From Spirosoma lacussanchae (lineage in GTDB: Bacteria > Bacteroidota > Bacteroidia > Cytophagales > Spirosomataceae), in NCBI RefSeq assembly GCF_005870035.1, contig NZ_SWJG01000001.1, positions 1,289,639 through 1,353,638 of the forward strand: a stretch of 64,000 nt of DNA. The letters are read 5' to 3'. The translations under genes were made by a program, and so were the position numbers. Position 1 is the first letter of the stretch. Each line of letters begins with the position of its first letter. The notes under the pieces were generated by a model that saw only the letters and a program-made list of their open reading frames with translations, was not told the DNA's origin and ran no database searches. This document shows positions 26,337 through 34,027 of the stretch, piece by piece.

Positions 26337-26747
26337 CTAAAACCCGATTCGTTCGCGGGGTTGTTGAGCCCCTATACTGCGAACCAGCTCGAGGGCGATT
26401 CGGTCGTCGTATTTGCGTTTCCAGTACTCGGCTTCGAGCCGGAGTTTATCGATTTCGATCTGCTGCTTCTCAACCGTCAGCCGCAGGGTTTCACGCTCGT
26501 GCTCCGCATCCTCGTCGGGCGTGTCGACGACCTGAGCCGTCAGCGCATCGTCTGACAGCAGGGCCACCGGCGACAGCTCCAGTACCGACGCGATCTGGGT
26601 CAGGCGCGTCAGCGTCAGCTCCGTCTTGCCGCGTTCTATATCGCCGTAAGCCGTAGTTGACAGGTTGAGGAGGTCGGCCATGTTTTCCTGCGAAAGTCCG
26701 CGCTGGAGCCTGTGTAGCCGTATTTTTTCTTCGACAGAGGTCTTCAT
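26337..26747 (-). CDS. XRE-family helix-turn-helix regulator with coiled-coil tail
   Basis: A 136-residue protein. The N-terminal HTH_XRE/lambda-repressor-like domain (about 8-62) reads IRLHRLQRGLSQENMADLLN, STTAYGDIERGKTELT. The C-terminal part (about 78-118) is a charged heptad-type helix (ERETLRLTVEKQQIEIDKLR, EAEYWKRKYDD), probably a dimerisation coiled coil. There is no ligand or peptidase domain. It is divergent from clpP. TTGCAT-type repeats at 26797-26829 between the two genes are a candidate operator. Confidence 0.9.
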   Translation of the reverse strand: MKTSVEEKIRLHRLQRGLSQENMADLLNLSTTAYGDIERGKTELTLTRLTQIASVLELSPVALLSDDALTAQVVDTPDEDAEHERETLRLTVEKQQIEIDKLRLEAEYWKRKYDDRIALELVRSIGAQQPRERIGF

Positions 26748-26796
26748 CTCAAGTGATACCGATAAAATCTAAACAGAGACCGACAGGGTATTTCGG

Positions 26797-26829
26797 TTGC
26801 ATAACGCAATTTTGCATCGTTCGGTGCAA
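26797..26829. promoter_or_regulatory. TTGCAT repeats and near-palindrome between xre and clpP
   Basis: TTGCAT occurs at 26797-26802 and 26812-26817. TTGCATCG (26812-26819), a TT spacer and CGGTGCAA (26822-26829) form a near-perfect 18-bp palindrome with one mismatch per arm. A minus-strand TAAACTTG (26828-26835, one mismatch to TAnnTTTG) overlaps it. The layout fits an autoregulatory site of the divergent XRE repressor. Confidence 0.45.
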
Positions 26830-26981
26830 GTTTATGAAGCACAGCGACACAATGGACACGGACGGGCATTAAGTTTATTGAAGAACGCCATAATCTTTGT
26901 GTAGTCGGTCTATGTGTGGTTAATTAGCCCGAAACTAACACCCGCTTATCATCGTTTTATACTAAAGCGTAAATCCAGGAT

Positions 26982-27659
26982 ATGAATTTTCAGAACGAAT
27001 TCCGCAAGTACGCCGTACACCATATGGGGCTGAATGGCCTGACCGTTGACGGCTACATGAACCACACTGTCGAGAACATGACCCGGTCTGTCATCGAAGA
27101 GCGTCCGATGAACTTCCGCGAAGTCGACGTGTTTTCGCGCCTGATGGCCGACCGGATCATTTTTATGGGCCTTCCCGTCGATGACAATATTGCCAACATC
27201 ATTGTGGCCCAGTTGCTTTTTCTGGAGTCGGCCGATCCCAAGAAAGACATTCTGATGTACCTCAACAGCCCCGGCGGCTCGGTCTATGCCGGTTTGGGTA
27301 TCTATGACACCATGCAGTACGTACGGCCCGACGTGGCTACCGTCTGCACGAGCCTGGCTGCGTCGATGGGCGCGGTATTGCTGGCCGGTGGCGCAGCGGG
27401 TAAGCGGACCGCCCTGCCCCACGCCCGCATCATGATTCACCAGCCGTCGGGTGGCGCGCAGGGACAATCGGTCGATATTGAGATTACGGCCCGCGAGATC
27501 GTCAAACTTCGCGAAGAGCTGTATCAGATTCTGGCCCATCACTCGGGTAAGACCGTTGAGCAGATCGAAAAGGATTCGGACCGCGACAAATGGATGCGCG
27601 CCGAAGAAGCTAAAGAATACGGCCTGATCGACGAGGTACTGCGTCGGGAGAAAGCATAG
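26982..27659 (+). CDS. clpP: ATP-dependent Clp protease proteolytic subunit ClpP
   Basis: A 225-residue serine peptidase that forms the double-heptamer core of ClpXP. Catalytic triad visible: Ser128 ([11 protein letters not shown]), His153 ([11 protein letters not shown]) and Asp202 (SDRDKWM). The oxyanion-region glycines are in LNSPGGSV (95-101). The N terminus is about 20 residues longer than in E. coli after processing; ATG 26982 is the first of several Met codons, and MGLNGL or MNHTV starts cannot be excluded. It is followed 382 bp later by clpX, as usual in this phylum, with a terminator-like hairpin between them. Confidence 0.96.
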   Translation: MNFQNEFRKYAVHHMGLNGLTVDGYMNHTVENMTRSVIEERPMNFREVDVFSRLMADRIIFMGLPVDDNIANIIVAQLLFLESADPKKDILMYLNSPGGSVYAGLGIYDTMQYVRPDVATVCTSLAASMGAVLLAGGAAGKRTALPHARIMIHQPSGGAQGQSVDIEITAREIVKLREELYQILAHHSGKTVEQIEKDSDRDKWMRAEEAKEYGLIDEVLRREKA

Positions 27660-27681
27660 TTACGCCACTTCGAATCAGATT

Positions 27682-27716
27682 GGGGCAGCTGAACAGTCAA
27701 CCTGTTCGGTTGCCCC
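27682..27716 (+). terminator. Hairpin after clpP
   Basis: GGGGCA (27682-27687) pairs with TGCCCC (27711-27716) and GAACAG (27691-27696) with CTGTTC (27702-27707). The following TGTCTGTTTATAA is only moderately T-rich. It lies 22 nt after the clpP stop. Confidence 0.65.
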
Positions 27717-27792
27717 TGTCTGTTTATAACGGGCTATGTATTGACTGGTTTGTCCGGTGATCAAATGGGCATTGTAGGTCATTTGATGCGTT

Positions 27793-27826
27793 TTTTAGGC
27801 AATTCGGGCACCGGTCAATAAATTTG
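27793..27826 (+). promoter_or_regulatory. Candidate promoter upstream of clpX
   Basis: TAAATTTG (27819-27826) is a perfect TAnnTTTG -7 element, and a TTTT tract (27793-27796) sits 22 nt upstream in place of TTTG. The predicted start would be near 27833, immediately before the strong hairpin at 27839. The 5' leader of clpX would be about 210 nt. Confidence 0.5.
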
Positions 27827-27838
27827 CAGACTACTGAG

Positions 27839-27867
27839 GACCCGGGTGTGCCCGGGTCGCTTTTTTT
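27839..27867 (+). terminator. Perfect intrinsic terminator between clpP and clpX
   Basis: GACCCGGG (27839-27846), TGTG loop, CCCGGGTC (27851-27858), GC, then seven T (27861-27867). It begins only 12 nt after the candidate -7 element, so it either ends clpP read-through or attenuates clpX transcription. The remaining 27868-28041 contains no gene that I can see. Confidence 0.85.
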
Positions 27868-28041
27868 AGCGAACTTGAGGTAACAAAGACACGCTACATA
27901 CCGTTACACAAACCCGGACAAGACCGAACTGAATCCCGATTGGGTAGCCAGACAGGCTGCTGAAAATAGTCAGGTAATTAGCCAGAACACGGCGGCTCGG
28001 CCTTCGTCCGTACAAACCAGCTTAATACACTGCAAACGTTC

Positions 28042-29274
28042 ATGCCACAAATCAGTTGCTCGTTCTGCGGACGACGCAAAAACGAGGTGATGTTGCTGCT
28101 CTCGGGAATCGACGCGCACATCTGTAATTACTGCATCGAGCAGGGGCACCAGGTGGTGCTGGAAGAAATGCGCCCGCAACGGAGTGAACCGGCCGAAATC
28201 AAGATCAACCTGATCAAGCCCGTCGATATGAAGCGGCATCTGGACCAGTATATTATTGGTCAGGATGAAGCCAAGAAATCCATTACCGTAGCGGTCTATA
28301 ACCACTACAAGCGGTTGATGCAGCTCAAAACCAACGATGATGTTACGATCGAGAAGTCGAACATTATCATGGTGGGCGAAACCGGTACGGGCAAGACCTA
28401 CCTGGCCCGGTCCATTGCCAAGATTCTGGAAGTCCCGTTCTGTATTGCCGATGCTACGGTCATTACTGAAGCCGGCTACGTAGGCGAAGATGTCGAAACG
28501 ATTCTGACGCGCCTGCTGCAGGCCGCAGACTATAACGTGGAGGCCGCTGAACGGGGTATTGTCTACATCGACGAGATCGATAAGATTGCCCGCAAGTCCG
28601 ACAATCCCAGCATTACCCGCGATGTCAGTGGCGAAGGGGTACAGCAGGCGCTGCTGAAACTGCTCGAAGGATCGGTCGTCAACGTGCCGCCCCAGGGTGG
28701 TCGTAAACATCCGGACCAGCGCCTGATTGCGCTTAACACCGAGAATATTCTGTTTATCTGCGGAGGGGCTTTTGATGGTATCGAGCGGCACATTACCAAG
28801 CGGATCAACACCCGACCCATCGGTTTCTCGGGTGATCGGCGCCTGAACGAAACCTTCGAGCGCGGGCATCTGATGCGGTATATCTCGGCCCTCGATCTGA
28901 AATCATTCGGGCTGATTCCGGAGCTGATTGGCCGGTTGCCGGTGCTGACTCACCTGGAGCCACTCGATCGAGCCGCGCTGAAGCAGATTCTAACCGAGCC
29001 CAAAAACGCCATCACGAAACAGTATGACAAACTGTTCCAGATGGAAGGGGTGACCCTGCACTGGGATCATAGCGCGCTCGATTACATCGTAGACCAGGCG
29101 TTGCAGTACGGCCTCGGCGCCCGGGGCCTGCGGTCTATCTGTGAGTCGATCATTACCGACGCCATGTTCGAAATTCCGTCGCAGACAGGCATAAAAGAGC
29201 TGACCGTCAGTCTGGAGTACGCCCGCGAAAAATTCGGCAAGACCGCCCATCAGGAACTACGCTCCGTAGCCTGA
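28042..29274 (+). CDS. clpX: ATP-dependent Clp protease ATP-binding subunit ClpX
   Basis: A 410-residue AAA+ unfoldase that recognises substrates and feeds them into ClpP. Order: N-terminal C4 zinc-binding domain (C6, C9, C28, C31), Walker A GETGTGKT (112-119), Walker B IVYIDEID (173-180), the RPIGFSGD segment containing the IGF loop that docks on ClpP (260-262), and sensor-2 [10 protein letters not shown] near the C terminus. Length and motif order are normal. It is adjacent to clpP but separated by terminators, so it is probably transcribed separately. A strong terminator follows. Confidence 0.97.
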   Translation: MPQISCSFCGRRKNEVMLLLSGIDAHICNYCIEQGHQVVLEEMRPQRSEPAEIKINLIKPVDMKRHLDQYIIGQDEAKKSITVAVYNHYKRLMQLKTNDDVTIEKSNIIMVGETGTGKTYLARSIAKILEVPFCIADATVITEAGYVGEDVETILTRLLQAADYNVEAAERGIVYIDEIDKIARKSDNPSITRDVSGEGVQQALLKLLEGSVVNVPPQGGRKHPDQRLIALNTENILFICGGAFDGIERHITKRINTRPIGFSGDRRLNETFERGHLMRYISALDLKSFGLIPELIGRLPVLTHLEPLDRAALKQILTEPKNAITKQYDKLFQMEGVTLHWDHSALDYIVDQALQYGLGARGLRSICESIITDAMFEIPSQTGIKELTVSLEYAREKFGKTAHQELRSVA

Positions 29275-29292
29275 TCGACGCGGCTTCAGACC

Positions 29293-29333
29293 AACAAAAA
29301 ACCCCGACATCACACCGATGTCGGGGTTTTTTG
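29293..29333 (+). terminator. Intrinsic terminator of clpX
   Basis: CCCCGACATC (29302-29311) and GATGTCGGGG (29317-29326) form a perfect stem extended by A/T pairs, followed by TTTTTTGTT. The flanking AACAAAAAA also makes it a terminator on the minus strand. Confidence 0.92.
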
Positions 29334-29438
29334 TTGACCAGTTGATCGAATAGTTTTCTAAACTCTCAACAATTGACGGTAGCGCCGGTTTACCCCCTGA
29401 TAAACAAATCCATTTGACCATTAAACCAACGTTACACC

Positions 29439-30044
29439 ATGAACACGCTTACACAACGTCTGCTGGTCGGCCTCGTGCTGACCATTTTCTTTGCCTCCTG
29501 CAGCCGCCCGGTAGCTTATTTCCAGAAAAGCCCCCGCGAGTCGTTTGCGAAAGCACCCGCTGCACCGACTCCCGTAGCGGATGTAGCAGCTCCGGTTGGT
29601 GATGTAAACGAATCCGTTGTGGCCACCACACCCGCCCAGCCGATTGCCCAGGCCAATGCCGCACTGGATCAGATGGACGCGATGGTGCGCAACGACGCCA
29701 AACTGGCCACCGATAAAACCGTACAGAAACGCCTGAACAAGGTGCGGACCATGCTGACCTCGGCCGCGCAGAAAAACACGCTGACGCCCGCTGCGACTAC
29801 GGCTCCTCAGAAAAAAGCCGGGCTTGTTGAACGGCTGATGATCAAGAAGCTAAACAAGAAAATTAACCGCCAGCTGGCCCCCAACAACCCCGAAAAAGCA
29901 ATGGCCAACACGGGTATTCTGGCGGCTGGTGCCGTAGCGGTGATTATCGGTCTGCTCGTTCTGCTGCTGGGCGGTTCGGGTACGCTGGGGGTTATTCTGC
30001 TCCTGGCCGGGGCCATTGTACTCTTGGTCGGACTATTGGCCTAG
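29439..30044 (+). CDS. Lipoprotein with C-terminal membrane hairpin, paralog 1
   Basis: A 201-residue protein. The lipobox FFASCSRP gives Cys21, followed by VAYFQKS, shared almost exactly with the next gene. The middle is Ala/Pro/Val-rich and then basic-helical (QKRLNKVRTMLTS, ERLMIKKLNKKINRQLAP). Two adjacent hydrophobic helices close the protein (about 152-172 and 180-200, rich in Gly, Leu and Val). An N-terminal lipid anchor combined with a C-terminal membrane hairpin is unusual. I do not recognise a named family. Tandem paralog at 30233. Confidence 0.85.
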   Translation: MNTLTQRLLVGLVLTIFFASCSRPVAYFQKSPRESFAKAPAAPTPVADVAAPVGDVNESVVATTPAQPIAQANAALDQMDAMVRNDAKLATDKTVQKRLNKVRTMLTSAAQKNTLTPAATTAPQKKAGLVERLMIKKLNKKINRQLAPNNPEKAMANTGILAAGAVAVIIGLLVLLLGGSGTLGVILLLAGAIVLLVGLLA

Positions 30045-30065
30045 CGCGTATCTGCGTTCATTTCC

Positions 30066-30113
30066 ATGAAATTTCCGGGAAGAGCTAGTGGGCTCATTAC
30101 CCGGGAATTTCAT
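30066..30113. repeat. Inverted repeat between the paralogous lipoprotein genes
   Basis: ATGAAATTTCCGGG (30066-30079) and CCCGGGAATTTCAT (30100-30113) pair with one mismatch across 20 nt. It lies 22 bp after the first paralog's stop, probably a terminator without a T tract. The following 30114-30232 is AT-rich and likely holds the promoter of the second paralog. Confidence 0.6.
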
Positions 30114-30232
30114 ATGATGTGATCCTTCATTCGCTCAATTTTATACAATTTTTTTGCCTGACATCCAACAAACCTTATAAGTTGCGGTTGTTTTGGTTGA
30201 TAAGTCAGTATGTATTTTAATCTGTTTTTTCA

Positions 30233-30856
30233 ATGAACACACTTTCCCGGAATCTTTTTGCCGCCCTGATGGGTGCCGCCATTCTCTCCTCCTGCAGCCG
30301 TCCGGTTGCTTATTTTCAGCCAAGCCAGCGCGAGCAGTATAAGTCGCCCCAGCCTCAGACAGTAGCCGTTGTTACCCCGGCCGAGGTGGCTCAGCCGGCG
30401 GTTGTTGCTGAAACGCCCGCTGTTGAAGTAGCGCCCGTTGCGGCTCCTGCACCGGCCGAGCAGACAGCTCAGGTTCGGCAGGTGATGAACCAGGTAGAAG
30501 CTTATGTTCGCAACGACAGCAAACTGGCTTCGAACAAAAAACTGGCCAAACACATTGAGCGTGCTAACCAGCTGCTGGCTACATCCAACGCCAAAACGGC
30601 CGTAGCTACCACCGCCGGAGCGACGAAGAAAATGTCGCTGATGGAGCGGACGATGCTGAAGAAAATGGATAAGAAGATCAAAAATCACGTAGCTCCTGAC
30701 GATTCGAAGGCGCTGAACCGCAACACCCGCAATGGTATCATCATCGGGGCCATCGGTTTGCTGCTGTCGCTGATCTTCGGCGGAGTAATCGGCGTAATTG
30801 GTTTGATCCTGCTTATCGTAGGTATTGTACTGATCCTGCTGGGCGTGCTTGAATAG
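30233..30856 (+). CDS. Lipoprotein with C-terminal membrane hairpin, paralog 2
   Basis: A 207-residue protein with the same plan as the 29439 gene: MNTL start, lipobox ILSSCSRP (Cys21) followed by VAYFQPSQRE, a low-complexity Ala/Val/Pro/Glu stretch (about 45-80), a helical charged segment (VMNQVEAYVRNDSKLASNKK, about 85-120), basic helix MERTMLKKMDKKIKNH, then two hydrophobic helices (about 165-205). The middle diverges strongly from paralog 1 while both ends are kept, so the ends carry the shared role. It is followed by a terminator. Confidence 0.85.
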   Translation: MNTLSRNLFAALMGAAILSSCSRPVAYFQPSQREQYKSPQPQTVAVVTPAEVAQPAVVAETPAVEVAPVAAPAPAEQTAQVRQVMNQVEAYVRNDSKLASNKKLAKHIERANQLLATSNAKTAVATTAGATKKMSLMERTMLKKMDKKIKNHVAPDDSKALNRNTRNGIIIGAIGLLLSLIFGGVIGVIGLILLIVGIVLILLGVLE

Positions 30857-30881
30857 TAAATCGTACAACTACAATTACTGA

Positions 30882-30921
30882 AACCTAAAAGACCTGTTCA
30901 TACGGTCTTTTAGGTTTTTTT
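30882..30921 (+). terminator. Intrinsic terminator after paralog 2
   Basis: AACCTAAAAGACC (30882-30894) pairs with GGTCTTTTAGGTT (30904-30916), followed by a run of T to 30921. The next gene starts 7 nt later. Confidence 0.9.
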
Positions 30922-30927
30922 GCTACT

Positions 30928-31659
30928 ATGAACCAACAACCGCTTGTCTGTCTTATCCACGGCCATGGCGTCGACGCTACCATCTGGCAGCGGGTCGATG
31001 CCGATCTGTCGGCCAAGTTTCCGGTCGTCGTACCGGACGTGGCGCACGTGGCCACCCACCGCAGCATCGACGAATACGCCGAGCTGATCAGCAAGCATCT
31101 GGCGGCCGAAGCCGGTGCTGATGGGCAAGTCGTACTGGTCGGCCATTCAATGGGGGGCTATATCGCGCTGGCGTTTGCCGAGCGGTATCCGAACCGGGTA
31201 AAAGGCCTGGTGCTGTTCCACTCAACCGCCTATGCCGACGATGACGCGAAGAAAGCACAGCGCCAACAAACCATTGGGAAACTCAATACGGTCGGCGCGG
31301 AACCGTTTATCGAGTCGACCCTGCCCAAAATGGTGGCTCCCGATTATCCCGCCGATCAGCTGAAACCGTATATCGACCGCTACCGCACGATACCCGCCGA
31401 TGCGCTGGCGGCTGGTATGGAGGCTATTATGGGTCGCCCTGACCGGACCGATGTGCTGCGAACCGCTTCGTTTCCGGTGCTGCTGATACTCGGCAAACAG
31501 GACCAGCTGATTGCCTACGACAAAACCGCTACCCTGGCCGAGCTGTCGGATCAGGTTCAGCTGGTTACGCTCGACCAGTCTGGTCATCTGGGTATGATCG
31601 AAGAACCCGAAGCTGCCGTACAGGCACTCCAGACATTCATTGACGGGCTGCCTGCCTGA
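30928..31659 (+). CDS. Alpha/beta hydrolase
   Basis: A 243-residue cytosolic hydrolase of the alpha/beta fold. The nucleophile Ser74 lies in the elbow VGHSMGG. The acid is probably Asp192 (LGKQDQLIAY) and the base His220 (DQSGHLGM). The oxyanion segment is LIHGHGVD (9-16). Lid helices span about 105-165. The nearest relatives by pattern are general esterase/lactonase or MhpC-type enzymes; the substrate cannot be told. It is monocistronic between two terminators. Confidence 0.9.
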   Translation: MNQQPLVCLIHGHGVDATIWQRVDADLSAKFPVVVPDVAHVATHRSIDEYAELISKHLAAEAGADGQVVLVGHSMGGYIALAFAERYPNRVKGLVLFHSTAYADDDAKKAQRQQTIGKLNTVGAEPFIESTLPKMVAPDYPADQLKPYIDRYRTIPADALAAGMEAIMGRPDRTDVLRTASFPVLLILGKQDQLIAYDKTATLAELSDQVQLVTLDQSGHLGMIEEPEAAVQALQTFIDGLPA

Positions 31660-31667
31660 AGTCCAGC

Positions 31668-31721
31668 GGTCCGGAAACATAAAAAGGAGGCTCCATGGCT
31701 TCCTTTTTGTGTTTCCGGACC
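31668..31721 (+). terminator. Long hairpin terminator
   Basis: A 22-bp arm starting GGTCCGGAAACA (31668) pairs, with two mismatches, with the arm ending TGTTTCCGGACC (31721); the loop is about 10 nt. It ends the hydrolase transcript ahead of the arginine genes. Confidence 0.75.
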
Positions 31722-31741
31722 CCATTTCGCCCGATTATCCG

Positions 31742-31749
31742 TAAACTTG
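31742..31749 (+). promoter_or_regulatory. Candidate -7 element of the arginine gene group
   Basis: TAAACTTG matches TAnnTTTG with one mismatch and ends 25 nt before the ATG at 31775. No clear -33 TTTG is present at the expected distance. Confidence 0.4.
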
Positions 31750-31774
31750 CACCCACGGATTATTGATCGGACCA

Positions 31775-32914
31775 ATGGCTGACTTGTTTAACGTTTACCC
31801 CCTCTACGACATCGAACCCGTTCGGGCGGAGGGCAGCTACCTCTGGGATGCCCAAGGCACCCGTTATCTGGACCTGTACGGCGGCCACGCCGTCATCTCG
31901 GTAGGGCATACGCACCCCCGGTACGTACAGGCGCTGACCGACCAGCTGCACCGGATCTCGTTTTATTCGAACTCGGTAAAGATTCCGCTGCAGCAGGAGC
32001 TGGCCGATAAACTGGGCGATTTGTCGGACCATCCGGACTATGCCCTGTTTCTGTGTAATTCCGGGGCCGAAGCCAACGAGAATGCGCTGAAGCTGGCGTC
32101 GTTTCATACGGGCCGCACCCAGGTGGTGGCGTTTACGAAAGCGTTTCATGGCCGCACGGCCGGCGCCGTTGCCGCCACCGACAACCCGGCCATCGTGGCG
32201 CCCGTCAACTACAACCAGCACGTTCGGTTCTTGCCCTACAATGATATAGAGGCTGCAATTGCCGGCATTACCAGCGAGACCTGTGCGGTTATTATTGAAG
32301 GCATTCAGGGCGTTGGCGGTATTCATGTAGCCACTGATGAGTTTCTGCAAACACTGCGCCGTCGGTGCGACGAAACAGGGGCTGTACTCATCCTGGATGG
32401 GGTTCAGTGCGGATACGGCCGGTCGGGGCGGTTCTTCTCGCACCAGTTCAGCGGTATCGAGGCTGATATTATCTCGATGGCCAAAGGAATGGGTAATGGT
32501 TTTCCGATCGGGGGGATCCTGATCTCGCCAAAGTTCCACGCCAGCTACGGGCTGCTCGGTACGACGTTTGGCGGGAACCACCTGGCCTGTACGGCCGCCA
32601 TTGCCGTGCTCGACATCATGCGCGACGAAGGGCTGATCGACAACGCCGTTCGTATGGGCGATTACCTCATGAACGGTATCCGGCAGATTGGCGGCTATAA
32701 AGAACTGCGTGGCCGCGGGCTGATGATCGGTATCGAATACGATTACCCGGTTGATGCTCTTCGGAAAGCGCTGCTCTTCGGACACAAGCAGTTCACGGGC
32801 GTGGCCGGTAAGAACACCATCCGGCTGCTGCCTTCGCTGGCCATCGGTACCGACGAAGCCGATCTGTTCCTCGACGCCCTGCAGCAGGAGGTGAAGCAGG
32901 CTGTTTCCTTATAA
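31775..32914 (+). CDS. argD: Acetyl-/succinylornithine aminotransferase family protein
   Basis: A 379-residue class III PLP-dependent aminotransferase that makes N-acyl-ornithine from N-acyl-glutamate semialdehyde. Seen: YLDLYGGHAVISVGHTHP near the N terminus, the PLP phosphate site NSGAEANENALK (about 95-106), AFHGRTAGAVA, the PLP-ring Asp in ILDGVQCGYGRSG, the Schiff-base Lys237 (SMAKGMGNGFPIGG) and TTFGGNHLAC. Start: ATG 31775; an in-frame TTG at 31763 gives four extra residues. It stands directly before argF' and argB, which sets the pathway. In Bacteroidota the acyl group may be succinyl or acetyl. Confidence 0.92.
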   Translation: MADLFNVYPLYDIEPVRAEGSYLWDAQGTRYLDLYGGHAVISVGHTHPRYVQALTDQLHRISFYSNSVKIPLQQELADKLGDLSDHPDYALFLCNSGAEANENALKLASFHTGRTQVVAFTKAFHGRTAGAVAATDNPAIVAPVNYNQHVRFLPYNDIEAAIAGITSETCAVIIEGIQGVGGIHVATDEFLQTLRRRCDETGAVLILDGVQCGYGRSGRFFSHQFSGIEADIISMAKGMGNGFPIGGILISPKFHASYGLLGTTFGGNHLACTAAIAVLDIMRDEGLIDNAVRMGDYLMNGIRQIGGYKELRGRGLMIGIEYDYPVDALRKALLFGHKQFTGVAGKNTIRLLPSLAIGTDEADLFLDALQQEVKQAVSL

Positions 32915-32984
32915 ACTTATTTTTGGTCCGGCCGGGCTTGCTGCCAGCCGATGCCGATTTGCGCGCTCCGCGTTTCCCTACACT

Positions 32985-33944
32985 ATGACCAACTTTCTTT
33001 CTCTCGCTGACGTAACCGACCTCGACGCGCTCATTCAGTCTGGCCGGGATGCCAAAGCCAACCCGTTTGCCGACCAGCTGCTGGGTAAGAACAAAACCAT
33101 TGGGCTCATCTTTTTCAACTCCAGCCTGCGCACGCGGCTCAGTACCCAGAAAGCCGCCCAGAACCTGGGTCTGAACGTGATGATCATGAACGTCGGTCAG
33201 GACTCCTGGGGACTGGAGATGGAAGAAGGGGTGCTGATGAACGGCGATAAAGCGGAGCACGTTCGCGAAGCGGCTGCCGTGATTGGCCGATACTGCGATA
33301 TCATCGGCATCAGAGCCTTTGCCGAACTGAAAGACCGCGACAGCGACTACCGCGAACAGGTCATGCAGCAGTTTGCCCGCTACGCCCGGGTGCCGATCGT
33401 GAACCTGGAGTCTGCCACGCGGCATCCGCTGCAGTCGCTGGCCGATTGTATCACGATCGAAGAAGCGAAGACCGTGGCCCGCCCCAGGGTGGTGCTGACC
33501 TGGCTTCCTCATTTCAAGCCGCTGCCCCAGGCCGTAGCCAACTCGTTCAGTGAGTGGATGAACGCCCGGGCTGCGTCGGGTCATGTCGAGTTCGTTATAA
33601 CCCATCCCAAAGGGTATGAGCTGGCTCCTGAGTTTGCGGGTAACGCCCGGGTCATCTACAACCGTGAAGAAGCCTTTGCCGGGGCCGATTTCATCTACGG
33701 AAAAAACTGGTCATCCTACACTAACTACGGACAGGTGCTGACCCAGGACCCGTCCTGGGCCGTTACGATGGACGATATGGTCCGGACCAACGCGGGTAAG
33801 TTTATGCACTGCCTGCCCGTTCGGCGTAACCTGAAAGTGGCCGACGCCGTGCTGGATGGGCCGCAGTCGCTGGTGATCGAGCAGGCGGCTAACCGGGAGT
33901 GGTCGGCCCAGGCGGTACTGAAAGAAATTCTTAAAACCTATTGA
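32985..33944 (+). CDS. argF': N-acyl-L-ornithine carbamoyltransferase (ArgF' type, Ala90 variant)
   Basis: A 319-residue transcarbamylase making N-acyl-citrulline from carbamoyl phosphate and N-acyl-ornithine. The sequence aligns without gaps at its N terminus to the Bacteroides fragilis N-succinylornithine enzyme as I remember it: FFNSSLRTRLSTQKAA carries the carbamoyl-phosphate STRT-equivalent (44-58), followed by ATRHPLQSLAD, ITHPKGYEL and the signature FMHCLPVRRN. The residue known to decide acyl specificity (Pro90 in the succinyl enzyme, Glu92 in the Xanthomonas acetyl enzyme) is Ala90 here (NGDKAEH), so substrate choice is open. 70 bp after argD. Confidence 0.92.
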   Translation: MTNFLSLADVTDLDALIQSGRDAKANPFADQLLGKNKTIGLIFFNSSLRTRLSTQKAAQNLGLNVMIMNVGQDSWGLEMEEGVLMNGDKAEHVREAAAVIGRYCDIIGIRAFAELKDRDSDYREQVMQQFARYARVPIVNLESATRHPLQSLADCITIEEAKTVARPRVVLTWLPHFKPLPQAVANSFSEWMNARAASGHVEFVITHPKGYELAPEFAGNARVIYNREEAFAGADFIYGKNWSSYTNYGQVLTQDPSWAVTMDDMVRTNAGKFMHCLPVRRNLKVADAVLDGPQSLVIEQAANREWSAQAVLKEILKTY

Positions 33945-33945
33945 T

Positions 33946-34015
33946 CACAGCCGGCAGGACTGGGTACTTTACGCAGCGAAGCTTAGCTGAGTGGAGCCTG
34001 CCCGAGTCGGCTGTG
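33946..34015 (+). repeat. Intercistronic inverted repeat between argF' and argB
   Basis: CACAGCCG (33946-33953) pairs with CGGCTGTG (34008-34015) and GCAGG (33954-33958) with CCTGC (33997-34001), with a 6-nt bulge. The structure fills the gap and ends 12 nt before the argB ATG. It may be an RNA stability or translation element. Confidence 0.5.
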
Positions 34016-34027
34016 TGCTAGTCTGGC

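Noticed and set aside
31763-31774. Earlier TTG start of argD
   Set aside because: ATG 31775 gives the normal N terminus of the family and sits at a good distance from the candidate -7 element.
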